From the NCBI GenBank assembly GCA_041180805.1, contig JBEGQX010000216.1:1-62710 (forward strand): a stretch of DNA of 62,710 nt, read 5' to 3'. Under the pieces are notes generated by a model that saw only the letters and a list, made by a program, of their open reading frames with translations, had not been told where the DNA came from and did not search any database. This stretch comes from JBEGQX01 sp041180805 (GTDB lineage Bacteria > Planctomycetota > Planctomycetia > Gemmatales > Gemmataceae). Position 1 is the stretch's first letter, and the number at the start of each line of letters is the position of its first letter. A program made the translations under genes and the position numbers. Below are positions 1 to 8,523 of this stretch, piece after piece.

Positions 1-1622
1 GTGTTGGTCTCGCGGATGAACTTGCGGCCGTTCTTTTCCACCATCAGCCATTCCTTGGCTTTACCCAGGGGAGGTTCTGGCTTTCCGGAGGGACGAAAAT
101 CGGAAAGTTCCGGAAGCTTCAGTGGCAAATCCTCGGCACCCAGTGGTTCTATGTTCCCCAGCAATTTGCCCTGGGCATCCACCTCGTGCATCAACGGGAA
201 CGGTTCACCCCAATAGCGCTGTCGGCTGAACAACCAATCACGCAGCTTGAAGTTGATCTTGCCTTTTCCAAAGCCCTTCTCTTCCAGATGGCGAATGATT
301 TGTTTTTTGAACTCGCCAGAGTTCATTCCATCGAAAGAAGCGCTGTTGCAAGCGACACCTTCCTCGGTGAATGCCTGGGTTAATTCATTTAGCGTGCTGC
401 CTGTCTTTTCCAGCCATTCCTTGGAAGGTGTCACCACGGGGATTATGGGCAGACCAAATAGTTTGGCAAATTCGAAGTCGCGTTCATCATGGGCAGGTAC
501 CGCCATGATCGCCCCGGTGCCATATCCTGCCAGCACATAATCAGCGGTCCAGATCGGAATGCGCCTCTGGTTCAGCGGGTTGATGGCATAGGCACCCGTG
601 AACACGCCTGTCTTTTTCTTAGCCAGCTCGGTGCGTTCAAAATCACTCTTGCGGGAAGCCTCGGACTGGTAGTTTTTCACCGCGTCAGCCTGCTCGCCAC
701 TGACGATAAGCTGAAGAATAGGGTGCTCAGGTGCCACCACCAGATAAGTCGCGCCATAAAGAGTGTCAGGGCGGGTGGTAAAGACCCGTATGGTGCCCTT
801 GCCACCATCAACCTGAAAATCCACCTCGGCGCCTTCGCTTTTGCCTATCCAGTTGCGTTGCATTTCCTTGATGCTATCGGGCCAATCCAGGGGCTCGAGG
901 TCATCGATCAGCCTTTGCGCATAACTGGTGATACGCAGCATCCATTGTTTAAGCGGCATCCGTACCACAGGATGATTGCCACGCTCGCTGCGGCCATCGA
1001 TTACTTCCTCGTTGGCAAGCACGGTTCCAAGCGCTTCACACCAGTTGACGGGAACCTCTGCCTGATATGCCAGGCGATGACTGTCCTGGTAGACACGAAT
1101 AGCCCTGTCACCCTGCTTTTTGACTTCCTCGGGAATGGGAAGTTCTGCAATCGGTCGACCTTTTTTGGCCTTCTCATCGTACCAGGTGTCAAACAGAAGA
1201 AGAAAAATCCACTGTGTCCAACGGTAATAGTTGGGGTCAGTGGTATCCACTTCACGATCCCAATCGTAACTGAAGCCCAAGGCCTGGATCTGCCTTCTAA
1301 AATTGTTAATGTTCTTTTCGGTGGTAATGCGGGGGTGAGTGCCAGTTTCTATGGCAAACTGCTCGGCAGGCAGGCCATAGGCATCCCAACCCATGGGGTG
1401 AAGCACATCGAAACCACGCATGCGCTTCCAACGAGCAAGAATATCCGTCGCGGTGTAGCCCTCGGGGTGTCCCACATGCAAACCCGCACCGCTCGGGTAG
1501 GGGAACATATCCAAAATGTAATACTTGGGCTTGGTTGGCATCTCCGGAGTACGGAAGGTTTTGTTCTTCAGCCAATAGGACTGCCATTTGGGTTCAACAA
1601 CTAACGGATTGTAGGTCGGCAT
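1..1622 (-). CDS. leuS: Leucyl-tRNA synthetase, N-terminal part (cut by window edge)
   Basis: This gene charges tRNA-Leu with leucine in the cytoplasm. About 540 residues are visible from an ATG at 1620-1622, and the gene runs off the left edge, so the C-terminal catalytic part and anticodon-binding domain are outside the window. The protein begins MPTYNPLVVEPKWQSYW. The class I HIGH-type motif appears as PYPSGAGLHVGH at about residues 41-52, followed by PEGYTATDILAR. The editing (CP1) domain follows, including TTRPDTLYGATY and GTGAIMAVPAHDERD. Further on is KLRDWLFSRQRYWGEPFP, the re-entry into the catalytic core. Family identity is secure. The gene is divergent from hicBA, with about 245 bases between them. 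I saw no T-box-like leader upstream. Confidence 0.96.
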   Translation of the reverse strand, partial: MPTYNPLVVEPKWQSYWLKNKTFRTPEMPTKPKYYILDMFPYPSGAGLHVGHPEGYTATDILARWKRMRGFDVLHPMGWDAYGLPAEQFAIETGTHPRITTEKNINNFRRQIQALGFSYDWDREVDTTDPNYYRWTQWIFLLLFDTWYDEKAKKGRPIAELPIPEEVKKQGDRAIRVYQDSHRLAYQAEVPVNWCEALGTVLANEEVIDGRSERGNHPVVRMPLKQWMLRITSYAQRLIDDLEPLDWPDSIKEMQRNWIGKSEGAEVDFQVDGGKGTIRVFTTRPDTLYGATYLVVAPEHPILQLIVSGEQADAVKNYQSEASRKSDFERTELAKKKTGVFTGAYAINPLNQRRIPIWTADYVLAGYGTGAIMAVPAHDERDFEFAKLFGLPIIPVVTPSKEWLEKTGSTLNELTQAFTEEGVACNSASFDGMNSGEFKKQIIRHLEEKGFGKGKINFKLRDWLFSRQRYWGEPFPLMHEVDAQGKLLGNIEPLGAEDLPLKLPELSDFRPSGKPEPPLGKAKEWLMVEKNGRKFIRETN

Positions 1623-1778
1623 GATCGGATTCACTTTAAGCATCAAGGAAGCATTCGCGAGCAATGCCCACGACTCAGTCGGTTATCTTATAGCCACTGA
1701 CCAGATAGGAACCACCCGAAGCAGAAAATCACTTTGGAAAAAGGCTCTTTAGCAATTCCAGCGTAACCTTGAACCAAT

Positions 1779-1807
1779 TTGACAATTGCCTAACCACCTG
1801 CTACGTT
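1779..1807 (+). promoter_or_regulatory. Possible sigma-70 type promoter for hicBA
   Basis: A perfect TTGACA lies at 1779-1784, followed after 17 bases by TACGTT at 1802-1807, which matches three of the six bases of a -10 box. It sits about 60 bases upstream of the hicB start. The spacing is ideal but the -10 is weak, and planctomycete promoters are poorly defined, so this is only a candidate. Confidence 0.35.
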
Positions 1808-1868
1808 GATTCATGAAGAGTTACTCATGGCTTTCGAATTCCATTTCGTATTTAATAAGGCAACCATC

Positions 1869-2087
1869 ATGAAAGCCGAATTCACAGCAATTATTGAACC
1901 TGCCCCTGAGTGGGGATTTTGGGCTATCTGTCCTGAAGTTCCAGGCGCTAATGGGCAGGGTGAAACAATTGAAGAAACCAAGAAAAGTCTCAAAGAATCT
2001 ATCGAACTATTACTGGAAGACCGCAAGATGGATATCATGCGCGGATTGCCCCATGACGCTATACTTGCCACGGTTTCGATTGGATGA
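1869..2087 (+). CDS. hicB: HicB-family antitoxin
   Basis: This is the likely antitoxin of a type II toxin-antitoxin pair. The 72-residue protein shows the HicB partial RNase H-like fold signature: a start such as MKAEFTAIIEPAPEWGFWA, then the segment CPEVPGANGQGETIEETKKS with the typical G-x-T-xx-EA/ET-like turn, then a helix of the kind LKESIELLLEDR. The start at 1869 was chosen over an in-frame ATG at 1806 because an AAGG lies just upstream at normal spacing and because HicB proteins begin right at this beta strand. No C-terminal helix-turn-helix or ribbon-helix-helix domain is visible, so this is the short form. The stop codon overlaps the hicA start as ATGA, which implies translational coupling and fits a toxin held by its antitoxin. 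Confidence 0.85.
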   Translation: MKAEFTAIIEPAPEWGFWAICPEVPGANGQGETIEETKKSLKESIELLLEDRKMDIMRGLPHDAILATVSIG

Positions 2088-2263
2088 AGCGAATAGAGCT
2101 TGAACGCAAATTACGAATGGCTGGCTGTTTTCTAAAGAGGGAGGGTGGTTCCCACTCCATTTGGATCAACCCAAAGAGTGGCGTGACAGAAGCAGTGCCA
2201 CGACATTCGGAAATCAAGGAACCCTTGGCAAAAAAAATTCTGAAAAACCTCGAAGCAAACTAA
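2084..2263 (+). CDS. hicA: HicA-family mRNA interferase toxin (59 residues)
   Basis: This is the toxin partner of hicB. HicA toxins are small double-stranded-RNA-binding-fold proteins that cleave mRNA. The reading frame ATG 2084 to TAA 2261-2263 encodes MKRIELERKLRMAGC, then FLKREGGSHSIWINP, then AVPRHSEIKEPLAKKILK. The conserved GGSHSIW places the catalytic-type histidine at residue 24, and the later PRHSEIK segment is equally typical of the family. The start codon lies inside the end of hicB (4-base ATGA overlap). The order is antitoxin first, the reverse of the classical hicAB order, as is also common in the family. The protein is short enough to be missed by ORF callers with a 60-residue cutoff. 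It appears intact. Confidence 0.88.
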   Translation: MKRIELERKLRMAGCFLKREGGSHSIWINPKSGVTEAVPRHSEIKEPLAKKILKNLEAN

Positions 2264-2743
2264 TATTCTTCCTTACATTTGTTGGGATTATCCAACCTAA
2301 ATCTAAATTGGGTCAAGGTCCCCTTGGAGGTGTCCCCAATGTTTTTCCACATCTTCGGTAAGCCAGACTCCCTAGGTTATCAACATCATTACTTCTCAAA
2401 TCCCTCTTGAGCACTTTTGCAAATAGATTCTGGGTGGTTCCCTTGTATGCCTGAAAATGGAGCCTAGCCTGTGGGCTTGTCCTTTTGATCTGCAGTAAAG
2501 GCAGAGTCCATTTCCGCCATTTCGCTTTAGGAGATTTCCACCACAATAGGTTTGACTTTTGCATCGGTGAAATGTTGGTACAAAAAGCCTGGCGCCAACA
2601 TCCAATTAACTGGTGTAAAGTTCCTTGCCTTGCAAAATGAATGAGTGACTCCAGTCTCAGGGTTAAAAACCGGTTAACCCTTACGCACAGAATACGATAA
2701 AATAAAAGAGTATATTTCCTGATCATTTCCCGATGGAGTTGCG
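2264..2743. other. Intergenic region of about 480 bases, no convincing gene
   Basis: This lies between hicA and the transglutaminase-like gene. Open frames on the reverse strand cover parts of it, but none has a recognisable domain, a good ribosome binding site or a family-like sequence. One reverse frame has a cysteine-rich patch (CKSQTYCGGN and LCLYCRS), and another has a short protein-like stretch ending at a stop. This could be the relic of a decayed gene or chance. The last 40 bases before 2744 are AT-rich and may hold the promoter of the downstream gene. Confidence 0.4.
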
Positions 2744-4279
2744 ATGCGAAAATATGTCTTGTCTGTAATTCTGGTACTGGCCTGTCTGCCCGTTGCCCTG
2801 GCGCAGGCGCCGCAGGGAAAACTAATCGAGGATCATTGGGATGCCGCCTTTCTAGAGGGTGGGCGCTGCGGGTACTTTCATTCCCAAATCCGGGAACTCC
2901 CCGGCAAGGATGGCGGAAAACTTTATGAATCCAAACTGGAAATGCGACTGATCCTGAAAAGATACATGTCCGTGGTCAACATGCGCATGGACTCCGAGAT
3001 GACCGAGGATGAACAGGGCAAGATTAAAAGTTTCAAGGTGATCCAGTTCCTGGACAAGGGCCAGGCTGTGCAGGAAGGCGAAGTAAAGGATGGCAAACTA
3101 TGGATGAAACTTCCCGGCGTGAATGAACCCAGGCAAATGCCATGGAACGACTCGGTCATCGGCGTTTATAGACAGGAACGACTTCCCTCCATTCTCAAGG
3201 CAAAACCATCCGACAAATTCGAATACCTGAACTTTGAGGCAAGCCTGATGCAAGCCATCAAGATGAAAGCGGAATTACTTCCCGAAGAGGAAATCGAGGT
3301 ACTGGCGGTGGATTCAAAAGACCCTGCCAAGTTTTCCCAGGGCAGGAAGAAGCTGAAGAAACTCGAGGTAACACCCGACAAAATCAGCCTGTTCGGCAGC
3401 GCATTGCAACTACCCAAGATGGTTGCCTGGGTTGGGGATGACCTGGTTGCGGTTCGCTCCCGCATGGAAATGCCCGGCATCGGCGCGATTATTCTTTACC
3501 GCACCACCAAGGAAATCGCCACCAAGGAAGATGACAATGTCGCGGTGCTGCCAGACATTGGCCTGAACAACATGATCGAGCTGGACAAGCGCATTCCGAA
3601 TGTCCATCTGCTGGAGGAGGCAACCTACCACTTCAAGCTGGATAAGGAGGACGGGTTGCAGGCATTCCAAACCAGCGGCCGCCAGAAAGTCAAAAAACTG
3701 GACGATGGCGGATATGAACTGACCGTGCTTGGGAATGTGGCGGTTCAAGCGGATGAACCTTCCAAGGAGTTCCTGGAATCGAGTTACTTTTTGGAAAGCA
3801 ACAACGCCGAGGTGAAGAAACTTTCCGAGAAAGCGGTGGGTGACGAGACGGATCCCCTGAAGAAGGCCCGAAAGATCGAGCGATTTGTACATGAGAACAT
3901 GAAGGGTTCCAGTTCGGTGGGTTTTGCCACCGCCGGGCAGATAGCCAAGGACCTCCAGGGTGATTGCAGGCAACATGCGATGCTGATGGCTGCAATGTGC
4001 AGGGCCGCAGGCATTCCTTCCCGCACCGCGCTTGGCTTGGTATATGTAGAAGAGCCCAAAAGCCGCAAACCACAGTTCGGCTTCCATATGTGGACCGAGG
4101 TTTATGTCAGGGGTGGCTGGGTGGCCATGGATGCAACCCTGGGCCAGGGGCTGGTAGGTCCGGGGCACCTTAAAATCGCGGACCATAGCTGGCAGGATCA
4201 GCAAACCCTGGCACCATTGCTACCCGTGATCCGGGTGATGGGCAAATTACAAATGAAGGTCGTTTCCGCGAAGGAATAA
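2744..4279 (+). CDS. Secreted transglutaminase-like (cysteine protease fold) protein
   Basis: A 511-residue exported protein. Residues 1-21 form a signal peptide (MRKYVLSVILVLACLPVALAQ). The N-terminal 330 residues are beta-rich and unrecognised. The C-terminal part is a transglutaminase-like core with the expected triad order: Cys in GDCRQHAMLMAAMCRAAGIP (about residue 408), His in FGFHMWTEVYV (about 447) and Asp in WVAMDATLGQ (about 463). Proteins of this type act outside the cytoplasm as peptidases or amide-bond enzymes, and the real substrate is unknown. The start is well placed just downstream of an AT-rich stretch. The gene is convergent with the Gfo/Idh/MocA gene, with only 9 bases between the stops. 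Fold assignment is firm; the activity is inferred. Confidence 0.85.
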   Translation: MRKYVLSVILVLACLPVALAQAPQGKLIEDHWDAAFLEGGRCGYFHSQIRELPGKDGGKLYESKLEMRLILKRYMSVVNMRMDSEMTEDEQGKIKSFKVIQFLDKGQAVQEGEVKDGKLWMKLPGVNEPRQMPWNDSVIGVYRQERLPSILKAKPSDKFEYLNFEASLMQAIKMKAELLPEEEIEVLAVDSKDPAKFSQGRKKLKKLEVTPDKISLFGSALQLPKMVAWVGDDLVAVRSRMEMPGIGAIILYRTTKEIATKEDDNVAVLPDIGLNNMIELDKRIPNVHLLEEATYHFKLDKEDGLQAFQTSGRQKVKKLDDGGYELTVLGNVAVQADEPSKEFLESSYFLESNNAEVKKLSEKAVGDETDPLKKARKIERFVHENMKGSSSVGFATAGQIAKDLQGDCRQHAMLMAAMCRAAGIPSRTALGLVYVEEPKSRKPQFGFHMWTEVYVRGGWVAMDATLGQGLVGPGHLKIADHSWQDQQTLAPLLPVIRVMGKLQMKVVSAKE

Positions 4280-4288
4280 TTACCGAAA

Positions 4289-5395
4289 CTAGGCGGCGGA
4301 TTCCTTGCTAATTCCAAGGGATTGGAAAAGCTTTCCCTCGGATTGTGGAAGATCCCATGGGCCAGTGCAATGGCCAGACTTCCCATCCCATTGGTGGGAA
4401 CAGATTCTATCCATCACCATGTTGGAGATTTCCACGGCTCGGGCGCCCGCCTGGCCGTCCACTCTGGGCTTGGAAGAAGTTCTTACCGCACGGACAAAAT
4501 CCTGCAGTTCCCAGGTAAGCTGGTCGCCGGTTGCCCGTGAGCAATCCAAGGTCTTGGTTTCCACATGACGGGTGAACAATTCCACCTTGAATGAGTTCAG
4601 TGTGGCGACATCCAGTTTTGAAGGAGCGGCCTCTGCCAGGTAACGCAGGTTTTCGCCCGGTTGCATCAGCGTGAGTTTCTTGGTCATGAAGTCTACGCCC
4701 GCGTAGCCTTCCACCCCCCAAACATCCATCCGGCGCTTTGCCTCCGGGTGGGCCCTGCTTGCGGAAAGGTCGCATACGGTTCCATTGGCAAAGGTAAGCC
4801 TGGCCTGGGCAATATCTTCGTGACCACCCAAAAGAGCCACGCCAAACGCACTCACGGAAGTAAGTTCGGCATTTACCAGCGAGCAAACCAAATCAATGTC
4901 ATGAACCATCAAGTCCAATACCACACCGGTATCCGAGGAACGCCCGGAGAAACCTCCCAGCCTTTCCGCGCGGATGTATCTGGGTTTCATGGGAAGGTCG
5001 GAAAAAGCTTCAAAGGCTGGGTTAAATCTTTCGATATGACCAACCTGCAGGATAGTTCCATGGGTGTTGGAAAGGCGGCATAGTTCCTGCGCCTTGTCAG
5101 TCTCAATGCATAACGGTTTTTCCACCATGATGCTCTTGCCCAGAGTGATTAGCTCTTTGGCTATGTCGAAATGATACTTGGTGGGAACCGCAACCACCGC
5201 GGCATCAAACTTATTAATGATTTCACGATGCGAGGAAAACGCCTGGCTGGAGCAACGCAAGGCCACCGCCTCGGCCTGCTGGCGTGATGCATCCACCACA
5301 CCCACCAGTTCCACGCCTTCCAGCGAGGAAAGAATACGGGCGTGTTCCTTGCCTAGATGACCAACACCTATCACAGCAACTTTTAATCCAGCCAT
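4289..5395 (-). CDS. Gfo/Idh/MocA family NAD(P)-dependent oxidoreductase, lpxC-linked
   Basis: A 368-residue cytoplasmic dehydrogenase. The N-terminal Rossmann domain is clear (KVAVIGVGHLGKEHARIL, glycine-rich loop at residues 10-16), the family EKP motif appears in MVEKPLCIETDKAQEL at about residue 93, and the following VGHIERFNPAF is typical of sugar-nucleotide or sugar dehydrogenases in this family. It is the last gene of a reverse-strand cluster ompH-lpxC-gfo, 25 bases after lpxC. That position suggests a role in lipid A or envelope sugar chemistry. A candidate is UDP-GlcNAc 3-dehydrogenase (GnnA), which belongs to this family and sits with lipid A genes in other bacteria. No GnnB-type aminotransferase is present in the window, so that role is inference. 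The enzyme class is secure. Confidence 0.9.
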   Translation of the reverse strand: MAGLKVAVIGVGHLGKEHARILSSLEGVELVGVVDASRQQAEAVALRCSSQAFSSHREIINKFDAAVVAVPTKYHFDIAKELITLGKSIMVEKPLCIETDKAQELCRLSNTHGTILQVGHIERFNPAFEAFSDLPMKPRYIRAERLGGFSGRSSDTGVVLDLMVHDIDLVCSLVNAELTSVSAFGVALLGGHEDIAQARLTFANGTVCDLSASRAHPEAKRRMDVWGVEGYAGVDFMTKKLTLMQPGENLRYLAEAAPSKLDVATLNSFKVELFTRHVETKTLDCSRATGDQLTWELQDFVRAVRTSSKPRVDGQAGARAVEISNMVMDRICSHQWDGKSGHCTGPWDLPQSEGKLFQSLGISKESAA

Positions 5396-5420
5396 CTTTT
5401 CCCCTTCATCACACCCTGTT

Positions 5421-6308
5421 TCAGGCGGCGATATTGGCAGTCAGTGATTCCTTCGAACCCAGCCTGGATGCAAGCTTGCGGGTAAGCTCCACATTTAACG
5501 GGTGGCCGCTTCGGTATGCCACCACATGACCGCAAAGTTCCACACCCAAAAGCGCCAAGTCGCCCACCATGTCCAGCACCTTGTGGCGGGAAGGCTCGTT
5601 GGCGTAACGCAATTGGTTGTCAATCGGGCCACGGGGGCCAAACACCAGAAGATCCTGGGCGGTGGTGCGGGAACCCAATCCCTGCTTGCGAAGCTGCTCC
5701 ACTTCCTCCTGCAGGACAAAAGTCCGGCAGCGCGATATCTCGCGGATAAACAACGCCGGTTCCAGTATCTGGGTATGCACCTGTTTCTGGATGGGTGAAT
5801 TATTGCCATAATCCAGGAAATAAGTCAGCTTCAATCCTGTGCCATCGCATGGATGAAGCGCCAAAGTGCTGCCGTTGTTCTGGACTATCACGGGGCTATC
5901 CACCCCATAAATGGTCTTTCGGGAAGTCTGGGTGACCTGCCCCGCCCTTTTAAGGGCATCCACAAAATCACCTGCGGATCCATCAAGGCCTGGAGGTTCC
6001 GGGGCGTTTAATTCCACAATACAGTTGTCGATACGCATTCCACTAAGTGCCGCCAGCACATGCTCGACAAGGCCAACCTGATGGGGGGCCTCGCCAAGGG
6101 TGGTTCTGCGGTTTGTGCCTGTCACATTGCAGGCCAGGGCCCGAATGTGTTTTTTTTCCGGTAAATCGGTTCTAAGAAACACAATGCCTGTGCCGGAGGG
6201 AGCAGGGCAAAAACGAAGGGTTACAAAGGCACCTGTAAGAAAGCCCACACCCTCTACTTCCGCTGGCCTGGCAATGGTTCTTTCAAATCGGGAGGAGATT
6301 GGAATCAC
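5421..6308 (-). CDS. lpxC: UDP-3-O-acyl-N-acetylglucosamine deacetylase
   Basis: LpxC is the zinc-dependent deacetylase that commits the cell to lipid A synthesis; it acts in the cytoplasm. The 295 residues match the family length. Zinc ligands and catalytic residues are in place: His83 in LVEHVLAALSGMRIDN, His242 and Asp246 in EPSRHKVLDMVGDL, and His269 in SGHPLNVEL. The LDGSAGDFVDAL segment at 108-119 carries the conserved glutamate-equivalent loop region. The start is a GTG at 6308, preceded by AAGGA at good spacing, and no in-frame ATG lies nearby. The gene lies between ompH (90 bases upstream) and the Gfo oxidoreductase (25 bases downstream). Its presence implies a lipopolysaccharide-type outer membrane. 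Confidence 0.96.
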   Translation of the reverse strand: MIPISSRFERTIARPAEVEGVGFLTGAFVTLRFCPAPSGTGIVFLRTDLPEKKHIRALACNVTGTNRRTTLGEAPHQVGLVEHVLAALSGMRIDNCIVELNAPEPPGLDGSAGDFVDALKRAGQVTQTSRKTIYGVDSPVIVQNNGSTLALHPCDGTGLKLTYFLDYGNNSPIQKQVHTQILEPALFIREISRCRTFVLQEEVEQLRKQGLGSRTTAQDLLVFGPRGPIDNQLRYANEPSRHKVLDMVGDLALLGVELCGHVVAYRSGHPLNVELTRKLASRLGSKESLTANIAA

Positions 6309-6398
6309 TGGCTTGTCATCCTTGACTGATAACGCATGGTAGGGTTTTCAGGAAGGGCCGTTCAGCATCCTGCCAGACGGCCCAAGCCTGTTTCCAGA

Positions 6399-7076
6399 TT
6401 ACTTGCCAGTGCTGGTGGCAGAGGTGGGAGTAATGCCCGAGTTGGTTTGCGGGGCGGTGCGGCTGTATGCCTGGTTCAAGGCATTTACCACATCGGCACT
6501 GATATCCACACCCGGTGCAAAATAAAGTGGCATGCAAGCACCGGCCTGCATCTTGCGCACAATATTCGCCGCACTCCAATATTCCGCGGATGTTGTGGGA
6601 TCATTGTAATGCAGCACCATGTCGTAGCCATGGGCCACCGCAATGCGCTGGCAGGCATCCTGCACTTCACGATAGATCAGCACAACCTGTTCATCCTGTT
6701 TCTTGCCAACCATGGCCTGTGCCTCGTTGGAAAGGTCTTCCAGTTCCCTCTTCAGGGCACGAGCCTGCTTTTCCAAGGCATCGCGCTGTTCGGGCTTTGC
6801 CTGTGCTTCCTTGGTCAGGGCTTCCAATTGCGCTGTCTTGGCCTTGGACTTGGCCTGCAAGGGGGTGAACAAATCCTTCATTTCGTTGTTCAGCGCCACA
6901 GCCTTCTGATAATTTTTGACCACATGGTTCAGATTCAAAAGGGCGATCTTGTTCTTGTGATCGCCAGCGGTAACCACTGCCTTGGCTGCGTTTTGCGCGC
7001 TAAGATAGCTGGTGCTGACATATCCCGCCAAACCAAAGGCCAACAAACCGAATAAAACTGCTACTTTCCTGTTCAT
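6399..7076 (-). CDS. OmpH/Skp family periplasmic chaperone
   Basis: A 225-residue exported protein related to Skp (OmpH), which holds unfolded outer-membrane proteins in the periplasm. It has a signal peptide (MNRKVAVLFGLLAFGLAGYV), then the family start KIALLNLNHVVKNYQKA, a long charged coiled-coil tentacle region (about residues 60-125, rich in Lys, Glu, Gln and Ala), and the closing segment DACQRIAVAHGYDMVLHY. A low-complexity Thr/Ser tail of about 20 residues follows. It leads the cluster with lpxC and the Gfo oxidoreductase, matching the common link between Skp and lipid A genes in other Gram-negative bacteria. Confidence 0.9.
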   Translation of the reverse strand: MNRKVAVLFGLLAFGLAGYVSTSYLSAQNAAKAVVTAGDHKNKIALLNLNHVVKNYQKAVALNNEMKDLFTPLQAKSKAKTAQLEALTKEAQAKPEQRDALEKQARALKRELEDLSNEAQAMVGKKQDEQVVLIYREVQDACQRIAVAHGYDMVLHYNDPTTSAEYWSAANIVRKMQAGACMPLYFAPGVDISADVVNALNQAYSRTAPQTNSGITPTSATSTGK

Positions 7077-7289
7077 GATTCAACCTCCTTGGGTCCCTCG
7101 GAATGCTATTTTTCCTGAAACGGCTTCCATGCGAATCAGCGATAAATAGCCTTTATTTCCACGAGGAATCTGATTCCATGCATGGCTTCTAACGAAGTGA
7201 AAAAATCGGGTCAAGGCGAACTATTGGCTCTTTTGGCCGCAGCCACTCCGTATTGCCTGTTTTCACACCTTTTAGGTACAGTCTTGAGC

Positions 7290-7706
7290 ATGGAATACTA
7301 TCGGCTTACTTTCCCAAGGCTTTTTCAACGCATTCCAAGCGCGCTGATGGTGCTTTTTTGCCTGCTGGCAACCGCATGTAATTCCCAGCCACCTGCACCC
7401 ACCACCATTCAGGGAAGAATTTATTATCGAAAACAACCTGTTTTGGGCGGGGGTACCATCGTTTTCACCCCGGATCACAACAGGGGTTATACAGGTCATT
7501 TGGGTGCTGGAGAAATTCACTCCGATGGAACTTTTTCCGTCCTGCCCCAGCCTGGCAAACCGTCCATGCAATCCGGCTGGTACATTGTCACCCTTATGAC
7601 CAACAACCAGACTCTGCCGGGTAAGTACAGCGACCCTGCCAAGTCCGGCTTGTCGCGTGAAATTCGTTCGGGCGGCCCCAACCAATTGGATATTTTCCTG
7701 GAGTAA
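7290..7706 (+). CDS. Small lipoprotein, transthyretin-like/carboxypeptidase-regulatory type
   Basis: About 138 residues from the ATG at 7290. A membrane-spanning signal leads to the lipobox LLATAC, with Cys-Asn-Ser following, so the mature protein is probably a lipid-anchored envelope protein. The mature part (TIQGRIYYRKQPVLGGGTIV, later SGWYIVTLMT) resembles the short beta-sandwich domains that follow DUF1559 proteins in planctomycetes. An in-frame ATG lies upstream at 7182, but starting there would place 36 extra residues before the signal peptide, so 7290 is preferred. The methyltransferase gene starts three bases after this stop, so the two are probably co-transcribed. Confidence 0.75.
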   Translation: MEYYRLTFPRLFQRIPSALMVLFCLLATACNSQPPAPTTIQGRIYYRKQPVLGGGTIVFTPDHNRGYTGHLGAGEIHSDGTFSVLPQPGKPSMQSGWYIVTLMTNNQTLPGKYSDPAKSGLSREIRSGGPNQLDIFLE

Positions 7707-7709
7707 CCC

Positions 7710-8468
7710 ATGAACCAGTTCCTGTTCGGCGTATGCAAAGCCGTGAAATCCACCTTTCCATTACCCGAACCCATCGTGGAAGCAGGCTCATTCCTGATAC
7801 CCGGCCAGGAAGATTACTCGAACTTGCGAAAACTTTTCCCCCACCAGGAGTATGTGGGTATCGACATGCGCCCCGGTGAGGGGGTCGATATGGTTGGCAA
7901 CATCGAAGACCTTCCCTTTGAAAATGAATCGGTGGGAACCGTTATCGCCCTGAACCTTTTCGAGCATGTGCAGCGTTTCTGGGTTGGTTTCGATGAAATC
8001 TACCGGGTGCTGCGTCCGGGCGGGGCATTGTTTGTTTCATGCCCTTTCTTTCTGCATCGCCATGCGTTTCCGAACGATTACTGGCGCATGACACCCGATG
8101 CATTCTCTTTCCTTTTGGAAAAATACCCTCAAAAGCTGATCGGCCTGCAAGGCCCCGAAAGCAAACCGTTGCAAGTGTGGGCTGTGGCCTTCAAAGCCCC
8201 CGCCCCGGTCATCACGCCGCAAATGCATCAATCCTTCCAACAAGCCATGCAATTGTTCGCCCATCAACCCCAAAGCCCGCTGAAAAAGCTGCGTTTGAAA
8301 ATCGCCCGGTGGATCTGCGGTCGCGGCCCACTTGCCACCGCACTGGATGTCAACCGCTGGCAAACCAATGTTTTGGGACACACTACAACAAATAATCAGC
8401 CAAAAACTTTCATACAAAACATCGGGGTGGGAAAGGAAGAAGACTTGGTGGAAAAATATTCGAATTGA
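7710..8468 (+). CDS. Class I SAM-dependent methyltransferase
   Basis: A 252-residue cytoplasmic protein of the Methyltransf_11 type. The SAM-binding region is shortened at the N-terminus: EYVGIDMRPGEGVDMVGNIE covers the acidic strand-2 residue and the loop, followed by LPFENESVGTVIALNLFEHV and the post-core segment YRVLRPGGALFVSCPFF. The usual first glycine-rich loop is represented only by IVEAGSFLIPGQEDY. The substrate is unknown; proteins of this kind often modify sugars or lipids. It follows the small lipoprotein gene by 3 bases. Confidence 0.85.
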   Translation: MNQFLFGVCKAVKSTFPLPEPIVEAGSFLIPGQEDYSNLRKLFPHQEYVGIDMRPGEGVDMVGNIEDLPFENESVGTVIALNLFEHVQRFWVGFDEIYRVLRPGGALFVSCPFFLHRHAFPNDYWRMTPDAFSFLLEKYPQKLIGLQGPESKPLQVWAVAFKAPAPVITPQMHQSFQQAMQLFAHQPQSPLKKLRLKIARWICGRGPLATALDVNRWQTNVLGHTTTNNQPKTFIQNIGVGKEEDLVEKYSN

Positions 8469-8477
8469 ATTGTCCAT

Positions 8478-8505
8478 AAACCCGCCTAATAAGGCAGGGT
8501 TTCTT
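8478..8505. terminator. Bidirectional hairpin between convergent genes
   Basis: An inverted repeat AAACCCGCC / GGCAGGGTTT with one bulged A and a six-base loop, followed by TTCTTT on the forward strand. It lies between the convergent stops of the methyltransferase and the BBP7 gene, and can serve both. The T-tract is weak. Confidence 0.5.
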
Positions 8506-8523
8506 TAGATTAATTTTAACGAA

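Noticed and set aside
489..1604. 371-codon forward open frame
   Set aside because: It lies wholly antisense to leuS, which is certain from its motifs, and has no family-like sequence. It is a shadow frame.
1623..1868. T-box or other riboswitch upstream of leuS
   Set aside because: I see no T-box sequence or specifier-like stem in the upstream region.
2396..2605. Short reverse frame with a possible zinc-finger
   Set aside because: The cysteine spacing does not fit a known zinc-finger or transposase family and the flanking frames are broken. Kept only as an observation.
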